5,987 bases of DNA from a bacterium (lineage in GTDB: Bacteria > JAJRZV01): NCBI GenBank assembly GCA_024275095.1, contig JAJRZV010000115.1:1-5987 (forward strand), in the 5' to 3' direction. The position numbers were made by a program, and so were the translations under genes. Below the pieces are notes generated by a model. It worked only from the letters and a program-made list of their open reading frames with translations. It was not told the DNA's origin and ran no database searches. Of this stretch, positions 1-5,656 are shown one piece after another; the first letter of the stretch is position 1; each line of letters begins with the position of its first letter.

Positions 1-71
1 TGGATGCGACGATTAAATATCTGGATAAGTTCCGAGAAGAGCACTTCTTTCTGGGGCCTTGCCTGGGCCAT
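1..71 (-). CDS. Start of a probable polysaccharide chain-length determinant (Wzz/Wzc-like) protein, truncated by the window edge
   Basis: Only the first 23 codons are present, reading MAQARPQKEVLFSELIQIFN followed by RRI. The ATG lies 1 nt after the TGA of the export lipoprotein gene, with an AAAGGG Shine-Dalgarno-like stretch inside the last codons of that gene. Translational coupling is therefore likely. A hydrophilic N-terminus leading to a short E-L-I-x-I-x-x-R-R helix resembles the start of Wzz-type inner-membrane chain-length regulators and Wzc-type tyrosine autokinases, which have this helix just before the first transmembrane segment. Genes of this type usually follow wza-like genes. 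The first membrane segment would lie beyond the edge, so the family call rests on a short match and on context. That an ORF starts here is fairly sure; the product is tentative. Confidence 0.5.
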   Translation of the reverse strand, partial: MAQARPQKEVLFSELIQIFNRRI

Positions 72-72
72 C

Positions 73-1134
73 TCACTTCACCCTTTCCCAGATATAAAGG
101 GAGTTGACCACCGTCTGGAGTGGTCGAGAAATAAACATGTCGAGGAGGGGCTGAATGAGCTGCAAGACCTCGTTGATGCTCTTGAGCTTGGAGCGTGGCA
201 CGTAAACAATGTCTCCCGGTTTCAATATGGTCGCCGAAGCATCAACAGCTTCACCCGAAAGAAGTGCATCCATATTAACGCTGTACATTTCCGGGTTGTC
301 AGGCCAGTTGCGAATGATTTTCACCTGATCCCTCAACCCTCCCAAGGCAATACCGCCTGCCTCAGAAATCGCTTCGGCAACCGTCATGTTTTTCCGTGAA
401 AGAATCACCTCTCCCGGATGTGCCACTTCTCCAAGGACAAACACACGCCTGAATGAAACTCCCGGAATAAATATGATGTCCCCATCGCGAAGATACACGT
501 TTTCTTCGGCGTGCCCCTCTATCAAAATGCGGTAAAGGTTTACAGGGTAAACCTTGTTTTTACGGATAATGTATGTGCCCTCCAGAAATGCCGTGGGCAG
601 AACGCCGCCTGCCAGAGCAACTGCCTGCAGCAACGTGGTCTCTCCGAGGAGAGGGATCATTCCCGGATTTTTCACCTCACCGACAATGTACACCTTCCGG
701 GCCGCGAACTCCTTCACCTGTAAAACCACTTCTGGTTTCCGAATGTACTGCTTCAATTTTTCCTTCAACAGGTCGGTAAGTTCCGATTCTGTAAGGCCGT
801 CAACCTTTATACTCCCGATAATGGGCAGGGTAATGGTGCCGTTCTGCTGGACCCGGATTTCCCCCGAAAGTTCCGGCTGGTTCCACACCTTGACTTCCAG
901 CACGTCGCCGGGTCCAATGCGATAGCCACCTGCCACGCTCTCCAAACTGGTTTGAGGCGCGAGCACAAGAGACACGCGTCCCGCAGGAGCAGGGCTCGTG
1001 AGCGGATGTGGCACACCAATTTTCTCCACCGTGACCGCCCTGTATATCGAGGGGCCACACCCCATGCCCGCGAAGGTCAGCACCCCCAAAAGGGCCGCCT
1101 TGACCAGGTTACTCAAGGTCATCCTTAAGATCAT
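73..1134 (-). CDS. Wza-like polysaccharide export lipoprotein with two SLBB domains
   Basis: This is an outer-membrane polysaccharide export (OPX) protein of about 353 residues, expected to form the outer-membrane exit channel for a capsule or exopolysaccharide. A basic start and a hydrophobic stretch lead to Cys26, a likely lipidation site, although the local GMGC lacks the usual Leu at -3. The poly-export domain runs from about residue 70 (YRIGPGDVLEVKVWNQPELS) to 141. Two SLBB beta-grasp domains follow: about 146-224 (VYIVGEVKNPG, LRDGDIIFIP) and about 231-313 (VFVLGEVAHPG, LKPGDIVYVP). A C-terminal amphipathic region (320-353) fits the helix that spans the outer membrane in Wza. The ATG at 1134 is preferred because GAGGAG lies 13 nt upstream. 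ATG 1122 (four residues shorter) and TTG 1137 are alternatives. The frame stays open to 1413, but that would cover most of the PilZ gene without export-family similarity. It overlaps the PilZ gene by 26 bp. Confidence 0.9.
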   Translation of the reverse strand: MILRMTLSNLVKAALLGVLTFAGMGCGPSIYRAVTVEKIGVPHPLTSPAPAGRVSLVLAPQTSLESVAGGYRIGPGDVLEVKVWNQPELSGEIRVQQNGTITLPIIGSIKVDGLTESELTDLLKEKLKQYIRKPEVVLQVKEFAARKVYIVGEVKNPGMIPLLGETTLLQAVALAGGVLPTAFLEGTYIIRKNKVYPVNLYRILIEGHAEENVYLRDGDIIFIPGVSFRRVFVLGEVAHPGEVILSRKNMTVAEAISEAGGIALGGLRDQVKIIRNWPDNPEMYSVNMDALLSGEAVDASATILKPGDIVYVPRSKLKSINEVLQLIQPLLDMFISRPLQTVVNSLYIWERVK

Positions 1135-1477
1135 CAATGACAGGTTGCTCCTCTTTTTCCACGTAACGACGAATGTACTCTCTGTCATCGTCACTGAGAG
1201 ATACAAACCGTAACCCCATTGCAGGAATGACATCCTCCTGCAACGTGGACCATACAACTTCACATTCGGCTTCAATCCAGCGAATGGAGTCCGGAAACCG
1301 AAACGCCACCTGTATCCGTTCTCCCGGAGCGTGCAAATGCAGTGTATGTATGAGCAGGCCTCCTTCCGAGATATCTGTAACGTGGTCCACGTAAAAAGTC
1401 CCCTTTTGCGCATCTCGTATCATTACAGGCACACAATACAATTTTCGCCTGAAACGGCGTCGCTCCTGTGTCATCAT
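1109..1477 (-). CDS. PilZ-domain protein (probable cyclic-di-GMP receptor)
   Basis: A protein of about 122 residues made of a single PilZ domain, the family that binds the second messenger cyclic di-GMP and changes partner activity. Both signature elements are present: an Arg-rich N-terminal loop (ERRRFRRKL, residues 5-13, satisfying RxxxR) and DISEGG at 35-40 (D/NxSxxG). The usual late G-L-x-F strand appears as MGLRFVSL near residue 95. It leads an exopolysaccharide cluster, overlapping the export lipoprotein gene by 26 bp, so it probably tunes polysaccharide synthesis or export in response to cyclic di-GMP; this role is inferred from context. The start is uncertain: ATG-ATG at 1477/1474 fits the family N-terminus but has no Shine-Dalgarno sequence and lies in an AT-rich palindrome. 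A TTG at 1510 would add 11 unconserved residues. Confidence 0.88.
   Translation of the reverse strand: MMTQERRRFRRKLYCVPVMIRDAQKGTFYVDHVTDISEGGLLIHTLHLHAPGERIQVAFRFPDSIRWIEAECEVVWSTLQEDVIPAMGLRFVSLSDDDREYIRRYVEKEEQPVIDDLKDDLE
1148..1153 (-). promoter_or_regulatory. Shine-Dalgarno sequence deciding the export lipoprotein start
   Basis: GAGGAG on the minus strand, inside the 3' end of the PilZ gene. It is 13 nt before ATG 1134 and 10 nt before an in-frame TTG at 1137, but 25 nt before ATG 1122. It therefore favours one of the two upstream starts. Confidence 0.55.
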
Positions 1478-1491
1478 TAATATTATTGATG
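1472..1491. repeat. AT-rich 20-bp near-palindrome over the PilZ start codon (possible operator)
   Basis: CATCATTAATATTATTGATG matches its own reverse complement at 18 of 20 positions; the mismatches are the symmetric positions 6 and 15. It covers the two candidate ATG codons of the PilZ gene on the minus strand. The dyad could be a binding site for a dimeric repressor or could be a chance product of AT-rich DNA. As RNA it would form only a weak A-U-rich hairpin hiding the start codon. Confidence 0.4.
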
Positions 1492-1621
1492 ATGCTTGAT
1501 AGCAATTCAAGAAAGGTGTGAGAAAACAAGCAACATGTCATGGTTTTAAATTTAGTAGACATTGCTGAGACAGCCTTGAAAATATCGTTCAGACTTCTTT
1601 TGCGCAAAATGGAAGGCAAAA

Positions 1622-2551
1622 ATGCTTGTAATACCCCCGGTGTATAAAAAGTATATCTCCACTCTTCACGGAAGGGTCCTTCTCCTGGGGGGAGCAGACA
1701 CGGGAAAAACCACCTTTGCACGGCTGCTTTACATCAGCTGGTATAAAAAACAATCCTTCCCGTGTGCTTTCCTGGACCTTGACCCCGGCCAGACCAAATT
1801 AGGTCTCCCGGGATTTCACTGGGGGCTCATCAACCACGGGTGGAAAAACGAACGCGTCGCACGCATGCTTGGATCGTTTTCTCCCCGGGGATACGAACAA
1901 CTTTCTCTGGAGAACCTGAAACATCTCACTCACTGGTTGAAAAAGCAGGAGGCAGAGGATATTGTGCTGGACACCTGCGGATACATACGTGATACCGGCA
2001 TGGCTTACAAAATACACGTTGCAGAAATATTTGCACCTCGCTACACGGTTATTTTTTCAATGTCAAAAAATAATGATGAAGAAAAACTTCTCAACACGCT
2101 CATAAAAAATGGTATCGGGGGAGAGATTATCGCGTTTCCTCCGCAGGCATTTGTAACCCCACGCACCCGGGAAAAACGTATCAGATACCGCAATCGGCAG
2201 ATAAGTCTCTTCGCAAAACGCGGCCACTCATTCTCCATGGTTGTGAAACTTGATCAATGCGAGATTGTTTCCAATGGGCATGTCCAACCCCTGAAAAAAT
2301 TTTTATGCGATTCAGCTTCCTCCGAGCTGAAAAACAAATTAGGGGCGCTGAAGAAGGCAGACGGAACCCACATACCGTGTGTAGTGACAAATTCAGTTCT
2401 TTTTGAAGACGGTTACCAGGTGGAGTTCCACATTATCACCGAGAAACACCTCACACCTCCAGCTGAAGAAGGAATCATTATTGCGAAAGATCTGAACGTA
2501 GAAACATCCTCAGCAACTAATCACCCAGAAGCCGGGCGTGTTCAACCTTGA
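1622..2551 (+). CDS. Clp1/Grc3-family P-loop protein, putative polynucleotide 5'-hydroxyl kinase
   Basis: A 309-residue P-loop NTPase with the motif set of the Clp1/Grc3/NOL9 family, whose studied members phosphorylate 5'-hydroxyl ends of RNA (and sometimes DNA) with ATP. Visible motifs are Walker A at 23-31 (GGADTGKTT), the family's D-x-D-x-G-Q block at 52-57 continuing as TKLGLPG, and DTCGYI at 117-122 followed by DTGMAYKIHVAEIFAPRY. The last matches the family block of T-x-G, a Gly-rich turn, Lys, and a helix ending in Pro. A basic stretch near 185-203 (TREKRIRYRNRQISLFAKRG) could act as lid or RNA contact. The C-terminal third is not recognised. There is no signal peptide, so it is probably cytosolic. 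The length is close to short archaeal kinases and below eukaryotic Clp1. The ATG has GGAAGG 5 nt upstream. It is transcribed alone, divergent from PilZ, and its end overlaps the convergent CoA-binding gene by 35 bp. The family is fairly sure; activity and substrate are inferred. Confidence 0.78.
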   Translation: MLVIPPVYKKYISTLHGRVLLLGGADTGKTTFARLLYISWYKKQSFPCAFLDLDPGQTKLGLPGFHWGLINHGWKNERVARMLGSFSPRGYEQLSLENLKHLTHWLKKQEAEDIVLDTCGYIRDTGMAYKIHVAEIFAPRYTVIFSMSKNNDEEKLLNTLIKNGIGGEIIAFPPQAFVTPRTREKRIRYRNRQISLFAKRGHSFSMVVKLDQCEIVSNGHVQPLKKFLCDSASSELKNKLGALKKADGTHIPCVVTNSVLFEDGYQVEFHIITEKHLTPPAEEGIIIAKDLNVETSSATNHPEAGRVQP

Positions 2552-2936
2552 TACACCTGTCCACCACCACTTTAATTCCGTGCTTCTCCATCTTTTTTAT
2601 GGCACGACGATTCACCACCCCCAGCTGCAACCACACAACAGGAACCTTCTTTCGTATGGCTGCTTCAGCCACTTCCGGCACACCTTCCGGCTTCCTGAAC
2701 ACATTTACAATATCCACCGGCTCATCAACCTCCTGCAACGAACCTCTCACTTTTTCTCCCAAAACTTCCTGACCCTGATAGGTTGGGTTTACCGGAATGA
2801 TACGATAACCGTGCTCTCGAAGATACATGGCCACACGGTACGAATCTCTTTCCTTACGGGCTGAAAGCCCTATTACAGCAATGGTTCCGGCCTGCTGGAG
2901 TATTCTTTTAATTTCTTTATCTTTTTCAACTGTCAT
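2517..2936 (-). CDS. CoA-binding domain protein (YccU-like)
   Basis: A 139-residue single-domain protein with the Rossmann-like CoA-binding fold found in YccU-type proteins and in the N-terminal part of succinyl-CoA synthetase alpha. Visible blocks are IAVIGLSARKERDSYRVAMYL (19-39, nucleotide loop), GYRIIPVNPTYQG (43-55), VDIVNVFRKPEGVPEVAEAAI (74-94), VWLQLGVVN (101-109) and VVDRCIKVEHARL (124-136). The Cys128 region is typical of the family. No physiological role is firmly known for these proteins. It is complete and of usual length. It lies 22 nt downstream of ribE, probably as the last gene of the trpC-rib operon. There is no Shine-Dalgarno sequence; instead a 7-codon mini-ORF (2936-2959) ends in a TGATG overlap with this ATG. 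An in-frame TGA 18 nt upstream excludes a longer start. Its 3' end overlaps the convergent Clp1-like gene. Confidence 0.88.
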   Translation of the reverse strand: MTVEKDKEIKRILQQAGTIAVIGLSARKERDSYRVAMYLREHGYRIIPVNPTYQGQEVLGEKVRGSLQEVDEPVDIVNVFRKPEGVPEVAEAAIRKKVPVVWLQLGVVNRRAIKKMEKHGIKVVVDRCIKVEHARLLGD

Positions 2937-2959
2937 CAGGTGTTCAGAGAATCATCCAT
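2936..2959 (-). other. 7-codon mini-ORF bridging ribE and the CoA-binding gene
   Basis: On the minus strand, the ATG overlaps the ribE stop codon (TAATG). It encodes MDDSLNT, and its TGA overlaps the ATG of the CoA-binding gene (TGATG). This geometry would let a terminating ribosome reinitiate twice and so reach a gene that lacks its own Shine-Dalgarno motif. The arrangement is seen directly; function is inferred, and chance cannot be excluded for such a short frame. Confidence 0.35.
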
Positions 2960-3537
2960 TAAGGGACTTCGCCTCGTTTAAGAAGCATGTCCAGTTCCAC
3001 ATTAACAACATCGCCAGGACGCAGGCGCTTCAGGTTCGTGGCCTTCAAGGTCTCAGGAATGAGAAACACTTCGAAGCCTCCGGAAACAATCCGTGCAACG
3101 GTAAGGCTCACACCGTTAACAGCAACCGAGCCTTTCGGAACCAGCGCAGATTTCATCTCAGAAGGAACCTTTATGGAAAGTAGAGCCTCTGTGCCTGTGC
3201 GAAGCAACCGTATCACGCGTCCACAGCCGTCCACATGACCTGTGACAAAATGCCCGCCCAATTTATCACCAACTCTCAGAGAAGGTTCCAGGTTGACAAG
3301 CATGCCCGGACGTGCCAGACGGAAATTGGTTCGCGCAAGAGTTTCTGAAGAAAGATCCGCTGCAAAAGAAAATCCGCGTTTACGTGCCACAGTGAGGCAT
3401 ACGCCGTTTACGCATACGCTGTCACCGATGTCCAGTTCGTTAATTACCTCAAACGATTCAACCACAACCTCAGCTCCTCTGCCGATACGCCGAAATCGTA
3501 AAATTTTTCCAACCTCTTTGATAATTCCTGTAAACAT
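2959..3537 (-). CDS. ribE: Riboflavin synthase, alpha subunit
   Basis: A 192-residue enzyme that dismutates two molecules of 6,7-dimethyl-8-ribityllumazine into riboflavin and the pyrimidinedione recycled by lumazine synthase; it is a cytosolic trimer. The start MFTGIIKEVG is the family hallmark, with the N-terminal Phe2 used in catalysis. Two lumazine-binding repeats follow: about 3-86, with VNGVCLTV at 43-50 (Cys47) and SSETLARTN, and about 99-183, with GHVDG at 100-104 (His101) and VNGVSLTV at 140-147. In the second repeat the usual IPHTL reads IPETL (160-164), a mild deviation. The length is slightly below the usual 200-215 residues. Its ATG lies 1 nt after the ribD stop, so the two are probably translationally coupled; no clear Shine-Dalgarno sequence is visible. 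The same enzyme is called RibC in some E. coli nomenclature. Confidence 0.96.
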   Translation of the reverse strand: MFTGIIKEVGKILRFRRIGRGAEVVVESFEVINELDIGDSVCVNGVCLTVARKRGFSFAADLSSETLARTNFRLARPGMLVNLEPSLRVGDKLGGHFVTGHVDGCGRVIRLLRTGTEALLSIKVPSEMKSALVPKGSVAVNGVSLTVARIVSGGFEVFLIPETLKATNLKRLRPGDVVNVELDMLLKRGEVP

Positions 3538-3538
3538 T

Positions 3539-4627
3539 TCAGGGCTCTATTATCAACACCGCACTATTACCCAGCAATTTTACTTCTCTCAATTGCCAGC
3601 GTTCCCTGTTCTCATCCAAGATCCCAAATGCATCCCCTCCTTTCTTACCTGCAATTACAGGAGAATATATGCATATCAGCTCGTCAAAGCACTTCTCCTC
3701 AATGAACGCAGCAAGAACCTTTTCTCCACCTTCAACCAGAAGTCTCATGATTCCTCTTTTTTCACCCAGTTCCCTGAGAATTCTTTGAACAGGAATGTTC
3801 GACTTTTCGCATTTCACTGATATCACTTCAACACCCTTTCTCTCAAGTTGTACAACTTTTTTGCATGTGCGCGGTCGCGACGTGAACACAAGGGTGGGAT
3901 ACTGTTTCTCGACACTGTACACACGAGCATTCAACGGAGCACGTAACCGGCTGTCCAGTATCACCCTTAACAAACGCTTGCTCGAAGGAATGGGTGTTTT
4001 TCGTATAGTCAGAAGCGGATTATCTATGCGTACCGTGCCAGCGCCAACTACCACAGCATCTGAGCGAGCCCTCAGCACATGTGCAAACTTTAGCGCTTCA
4101 GGAGAAGAAAGCACGGTGCCGCGTCCTCTCTCAAGCGTTAATTTTCCGTCGAGAGTGAGAGCCACTTTTAATGTTACAAAAGGCATTCTTTGGAGAATAA
4201 ATTTTCGATACGGGCGATAAAACCTGGAAACCATGCCGTCAGGATCACACCGATCTATTTTCAAACCCTTATCACGCAAATAATCAGCTCCTCCACCCTC
4301 CACAAAAGGATTATCATCCTTCAGCCCGTAAACCACCCGGGTAATGCCAGATTTTACTATTGCGTGTGTACACGGCGGAGTTCTGCCGTGGTGATTGCAC
4401 GGCTCCAGTGTCACAAACAACGTGGCTCCCTTCGCTTCTCCGCCCGCCTTCATCAATGCTTCCGCTTCCGCATGAAGCGTGCCCGGCCCCCGGTGAACTC
4501 CACGAGAGATAACCTCTCCATTCTTCACTATCAGCGCTCCAACAGAAGGATTTGGTGAAGTCCTCCCTTCCCACCGACGGGCCAGTGAAAGAGCCTGTTT
4601 CATAAAATGGACGTCTTTGTGATTCAC
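3539..4627 (-). CDS. ribD: Bifunctional diaminohydroxyphosphoribosylaminopyrimidine deaminase / 5-amino-6-(5-phosphoribosylamino)uracil reductase
   Basis: A 362-residue enzyme performing two successive steps of riboflavin synthesis: deamination of the pyrimidine made from GTP, then NADPH-dependent reduction of the ribosyl side chain. The N-terminal zinc deaminase domain (about 3-145) has SPNPSVGA (24-31), HAEAEA (52-57; zinc ligand His52, catalytic Glu54) and LEPCNHHGRTPPCT (74-87; zinc ligands Cys77 and Cys86). The C-terminal reductase domain (about 150-360) has VALTLDGKLT, HVLRARSDAVVVGAGTV, DNPLLTIR and LLVEGG. The usual WITS block after the SLDGK-like motif reads TVLSS. Both domains are full length. 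The GTG start forms a 4-bp GTGA overlap with the trpC stop, and no Shine-Dalgarno sequence is seen, which suggests coupled translation. ATG 4603 is possible but would remove the usual first residues of the family. Confidence 0.96.
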   Translation of the reverse strand: MNHKDVHFMKQALSLARRWEGRTSPNPSVGALIVKNGEVISRGVHRGPGTLHAEAEALMKAGGEAKGATLFVTLEPCNHHGRTPPCTHAIVKSGITRVVYGLKDDNPFVEGGGADYLRDKGLKIDRCDPDGMVSRFYRPYRKFILQRMPFVTLKVALTLDGKLTLERGRGTVLSSPEALKFAHVLRARSDAVVVGAGTVRIDNPLLTIRKTPIPSSKRLLRVILDSRLRAPLNARVYSVEKQYPTLVFTSRPRTCKKVVQLERKGVEVISVKCEKSNIPVQRILRELGEKRGIMRLLVEGGEKVLAAFIEEKCFDELICIYSPVIAGKKGGDAFGILDENRERWQLREVKLLGNSAVLIIEP

Positions 4628-5421
4628 GGTTCTGAATTCACAAGTGAAAGGAGAGCTTTTTCAGGATCGGGGGATTTCATCAAGTATGTGCCCACGAGGA
4701 AACACCGCACCCCGAGTTGAAAGTACTGTTCCAGGTCCTCGGGACCGTTGATTCCACTTTCCGCCACAGCTACACAGTGGGGAGGGATGTGAGAAAAAAG
4801 AGGTAATACCTTTTCCGGTTCGACTTTCAGCGTACCGAGATTGCGACTGTTAACCCCGATAATCCGGGCTTCTGCCCTCAGGGCTCTTTCCAGATCCTCT
4901 TCGTCGTGTATTTCTACGAGAGGCTCCATACCCAGAGCGCGTGAGACCTGGAGCAAATACCTCAGCTCCTCATCCGATGGAATAATCCGGGCGATCAGAA
5001 GGACCGACGAAGCACCTGCCGCGCGGGCCTGAAAAATTTGATATGCCTCTATAATAAAATCCTTGCACAAAACGGGAAGTTTTGTGCAGTGAGAAGCGCG
5101 CGAAAGGTCATTCATGGAGCCCCTGAAATACTCTTCTTCCGTCAGCACAGACACAGCGATGGCACCCGCTCTTTCGTAAAGTCTTACAAAGTGTTCCACC
5201 TCGGCATCTTGTCGAATGTTTCCTTTTGATGGTGAGCTTCTTTTAAACTCGGCGATAATTTTTATTGGGACAGACTCATCCTTCAGGGCCCGGTAAAAAT
5301 CTATGGGAAGCGGAATCTGCGAAATGCGTGACTTTAAAGCACTGATTGGCTCCGCAGTTGAATCCCTTCGAATGCGCGCTCTTACGGCTGAAAGTACTTT
5401 GTTTAAAAAATCATATTCCAT
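4624..5421 (-). CDS. trpC: Indole-3-glycerol phosphate synthase
   Basis: A 265-residue (beta/alpha)8 enzyme that decarboxylates and closes the ring of 1-(2-carboxyphenylamino)-1-deoxyribulose 5-phosphate to indole-3-glycerol phosphate in tryptophan synthesis. The catalytic set is complete and spaced as in the Sulfolobus enzyme: Glu58 and Lys60 in IAEFKRSSPSKG (56-67), Lys120 in LPVLCKDFIIEAYQI (115-129), Glu170 in MEPLVEIH, Asn191 in GVNSRNL (189-195), and Glu221-Ser222 in VAESGI. The phosphate-binding end FLVGTYLM is at 241-248. It is monofunctional, with no TrpF fusion. It is the first gene of the minus-strand operon and overlaps ribD by 4 bp; no other trp gene lies beside it. There is no Shine-Dalgarno sequence before its ATG, and the best -10 box lies so close that the mRNA may be nearly leaderless. 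Confidence 0.96.
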   Translation of the reverse strand: MEYDFLNKVLSAVRARIRRDSTAEPISALKSRISQIPLPIDFYRALKDESVPIKIIAEFKRSSPSKGNIRQDAEVEHFVRLYERAGAIAVSVLTEEEYFRGSMNDLSRASHCTKLPVLCKDFIIEAYQIFQARAAGASSVLLIARIIPSDEELRYLLQVSRALGMEPLVEIHDEEDLERALRAEARIIGVNSRNLGTLKVEPEKVLPLFSHIPPHCVAVAESGINGPEDLEQYFQLGVRCFLVGTYLMKSPDPEKALLSLVNSEP

Positions 5422-5431
5422 GGGATGTTAA

Positions 5432-5440
5432 ATTCTATCA
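5432..5440 (-). promoter_or_regulatory. Putative extended -10 promoter of the trpC-ribD-ribE operon
   Basis: On the minus strand TGATAGAAT fits an extended -10 element (TGnTATAAT, with one mismatch in the hexamer). The -35 region (TTTTGT at 5455-5460, 17-bp spacer) is poor, as is common with extended -10 promoters. Transcription would start about 4 nt before the trpC ATG at 5421, giving an almost leaderless mRNA. It is judged by eye only. Confidence 0.35.
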
Positions 5441-5505
5441 GGGATGGGAAAAGCACAAAAGCCCAAAATACAGCAGGCACTCTCTATCGTTGTAAGGAAT
5501 AAAAA

Positions 5506-5515
5506 ACAGGCCTGT
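5506..5515. repeat. 10-bp perfect palindrome in the trpC / J-domain intergenic region
   Basis: ACAGGCCTGT lies between A-runs on the plus strand. A related CCTGTA half-site recurs within CACCTGTATACA at 5536-5547, which contains the 8-bp palindrome TGTATACA (5540-5547). These could be operator sites for a regulator of either divergent gene. A folded RNA hairpin would have no usable loop, so a terminator is unlikely. Confidence 0.3.
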
Positions 5516-5597
5516 AAAAAGGTTCTCAATAAAAACACCTGTATACATACAAAAACAATAACCCCATAAGAAATCACACGTTTTTGTAAAACAGAGT

Positions 5598-5621
5598 TAT
5601 AATACTCGTGTCTGCGCGAGT
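5598..5621 (+). promoter_or_regulatory. Consensus TATAAT followed by a 7-bp-stem hairpin
   Basis: TATAAT at 5598-5603 is a perfect -10 hexamer, though no good -35 lies 16-18 bp upstream. Directly after it, ACTCGTG (5604-5610) pairs with CGCGAGT (5615-5621) around a TCTG loop, with one G-T pair. The predicted transcription start would fall within the dyad, so the dyad could be an operator or a 5' mRNA hairpin for the plus-strand gene starting at 5675. No T-run follows, so it is not a standard terminator. Confidence 0.4.
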
Positions 5622-5625
5622 ACAG

Positions 5626-5656
5626 TTGACACGGTGTATAAATATTTGGTTATATT
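5626..5656 (+). promoter_or_regulatory. Alternative promoter boxes TTGACA / TATATT
   Basis: A perfect -35 hexamer TTGACA (5626-5631) is followed after 19 bp by TATATT (5651-5656); TTATAT one base earlier gives an 18-bp spacer. The drawback is that transcription would start at or inside the Shine-Dalgarno sequence at 5658-5665, so this may not be the promoter that makes the translated mRNA. Confidence 0.25.

Noticed and set aside
160-163. CRISPR array, tRNA or rRNA, or insertion sequence anywhere in the window
   Set aside because: No regularly spaced repeats, cloverleaf-like or rRNA-like segments, terminal inverted repeats or transposase motifs were noticed on reading both strands; the coordinates are a placeholder for the whole window.
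4-399. 131-codon plus-strand open frame
   Set aside because: It is antisense to the SLBB-domain region of the export protein and has low-information composition and no motif.
1135-1413. N-terminal extension of the export lipoprotein frame up to 1413 on the minus strand
   Set aside because: It is open but covers most of the PilZ gene in another frame, has no export-family similarity, and would bury the signal sequence in the middle of the protein.
1494-1621. Sigma-70 promoter for the Clp1-like gene
   Set aside because: TTGAAA at 1576-1581 has no acceptable -10 at 16-18 bp, so no promoter is claimed.
1272-1721. 149-codon minus-strand open frame across the PilZ / Clp1-like intergenic region
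   Set aside because: It overlaps the PilZ gene in another frame and runs antisense into the Clp1-like start; no recognisable domain.
2500-2600. Intrinsic terminator between the convergent Clp1-like and CoA-binding genes
   Set aside because: No GC-rich stem followed by a T-run was seen on either strand; the genes overlap here.
3242-3820. 192-codon open frame on the plus strand across the ribE/ribD junction
   Set aside because: It is antisense to two unmistakable enzymes, shows no family motifs, and is explained as a shadow frame.
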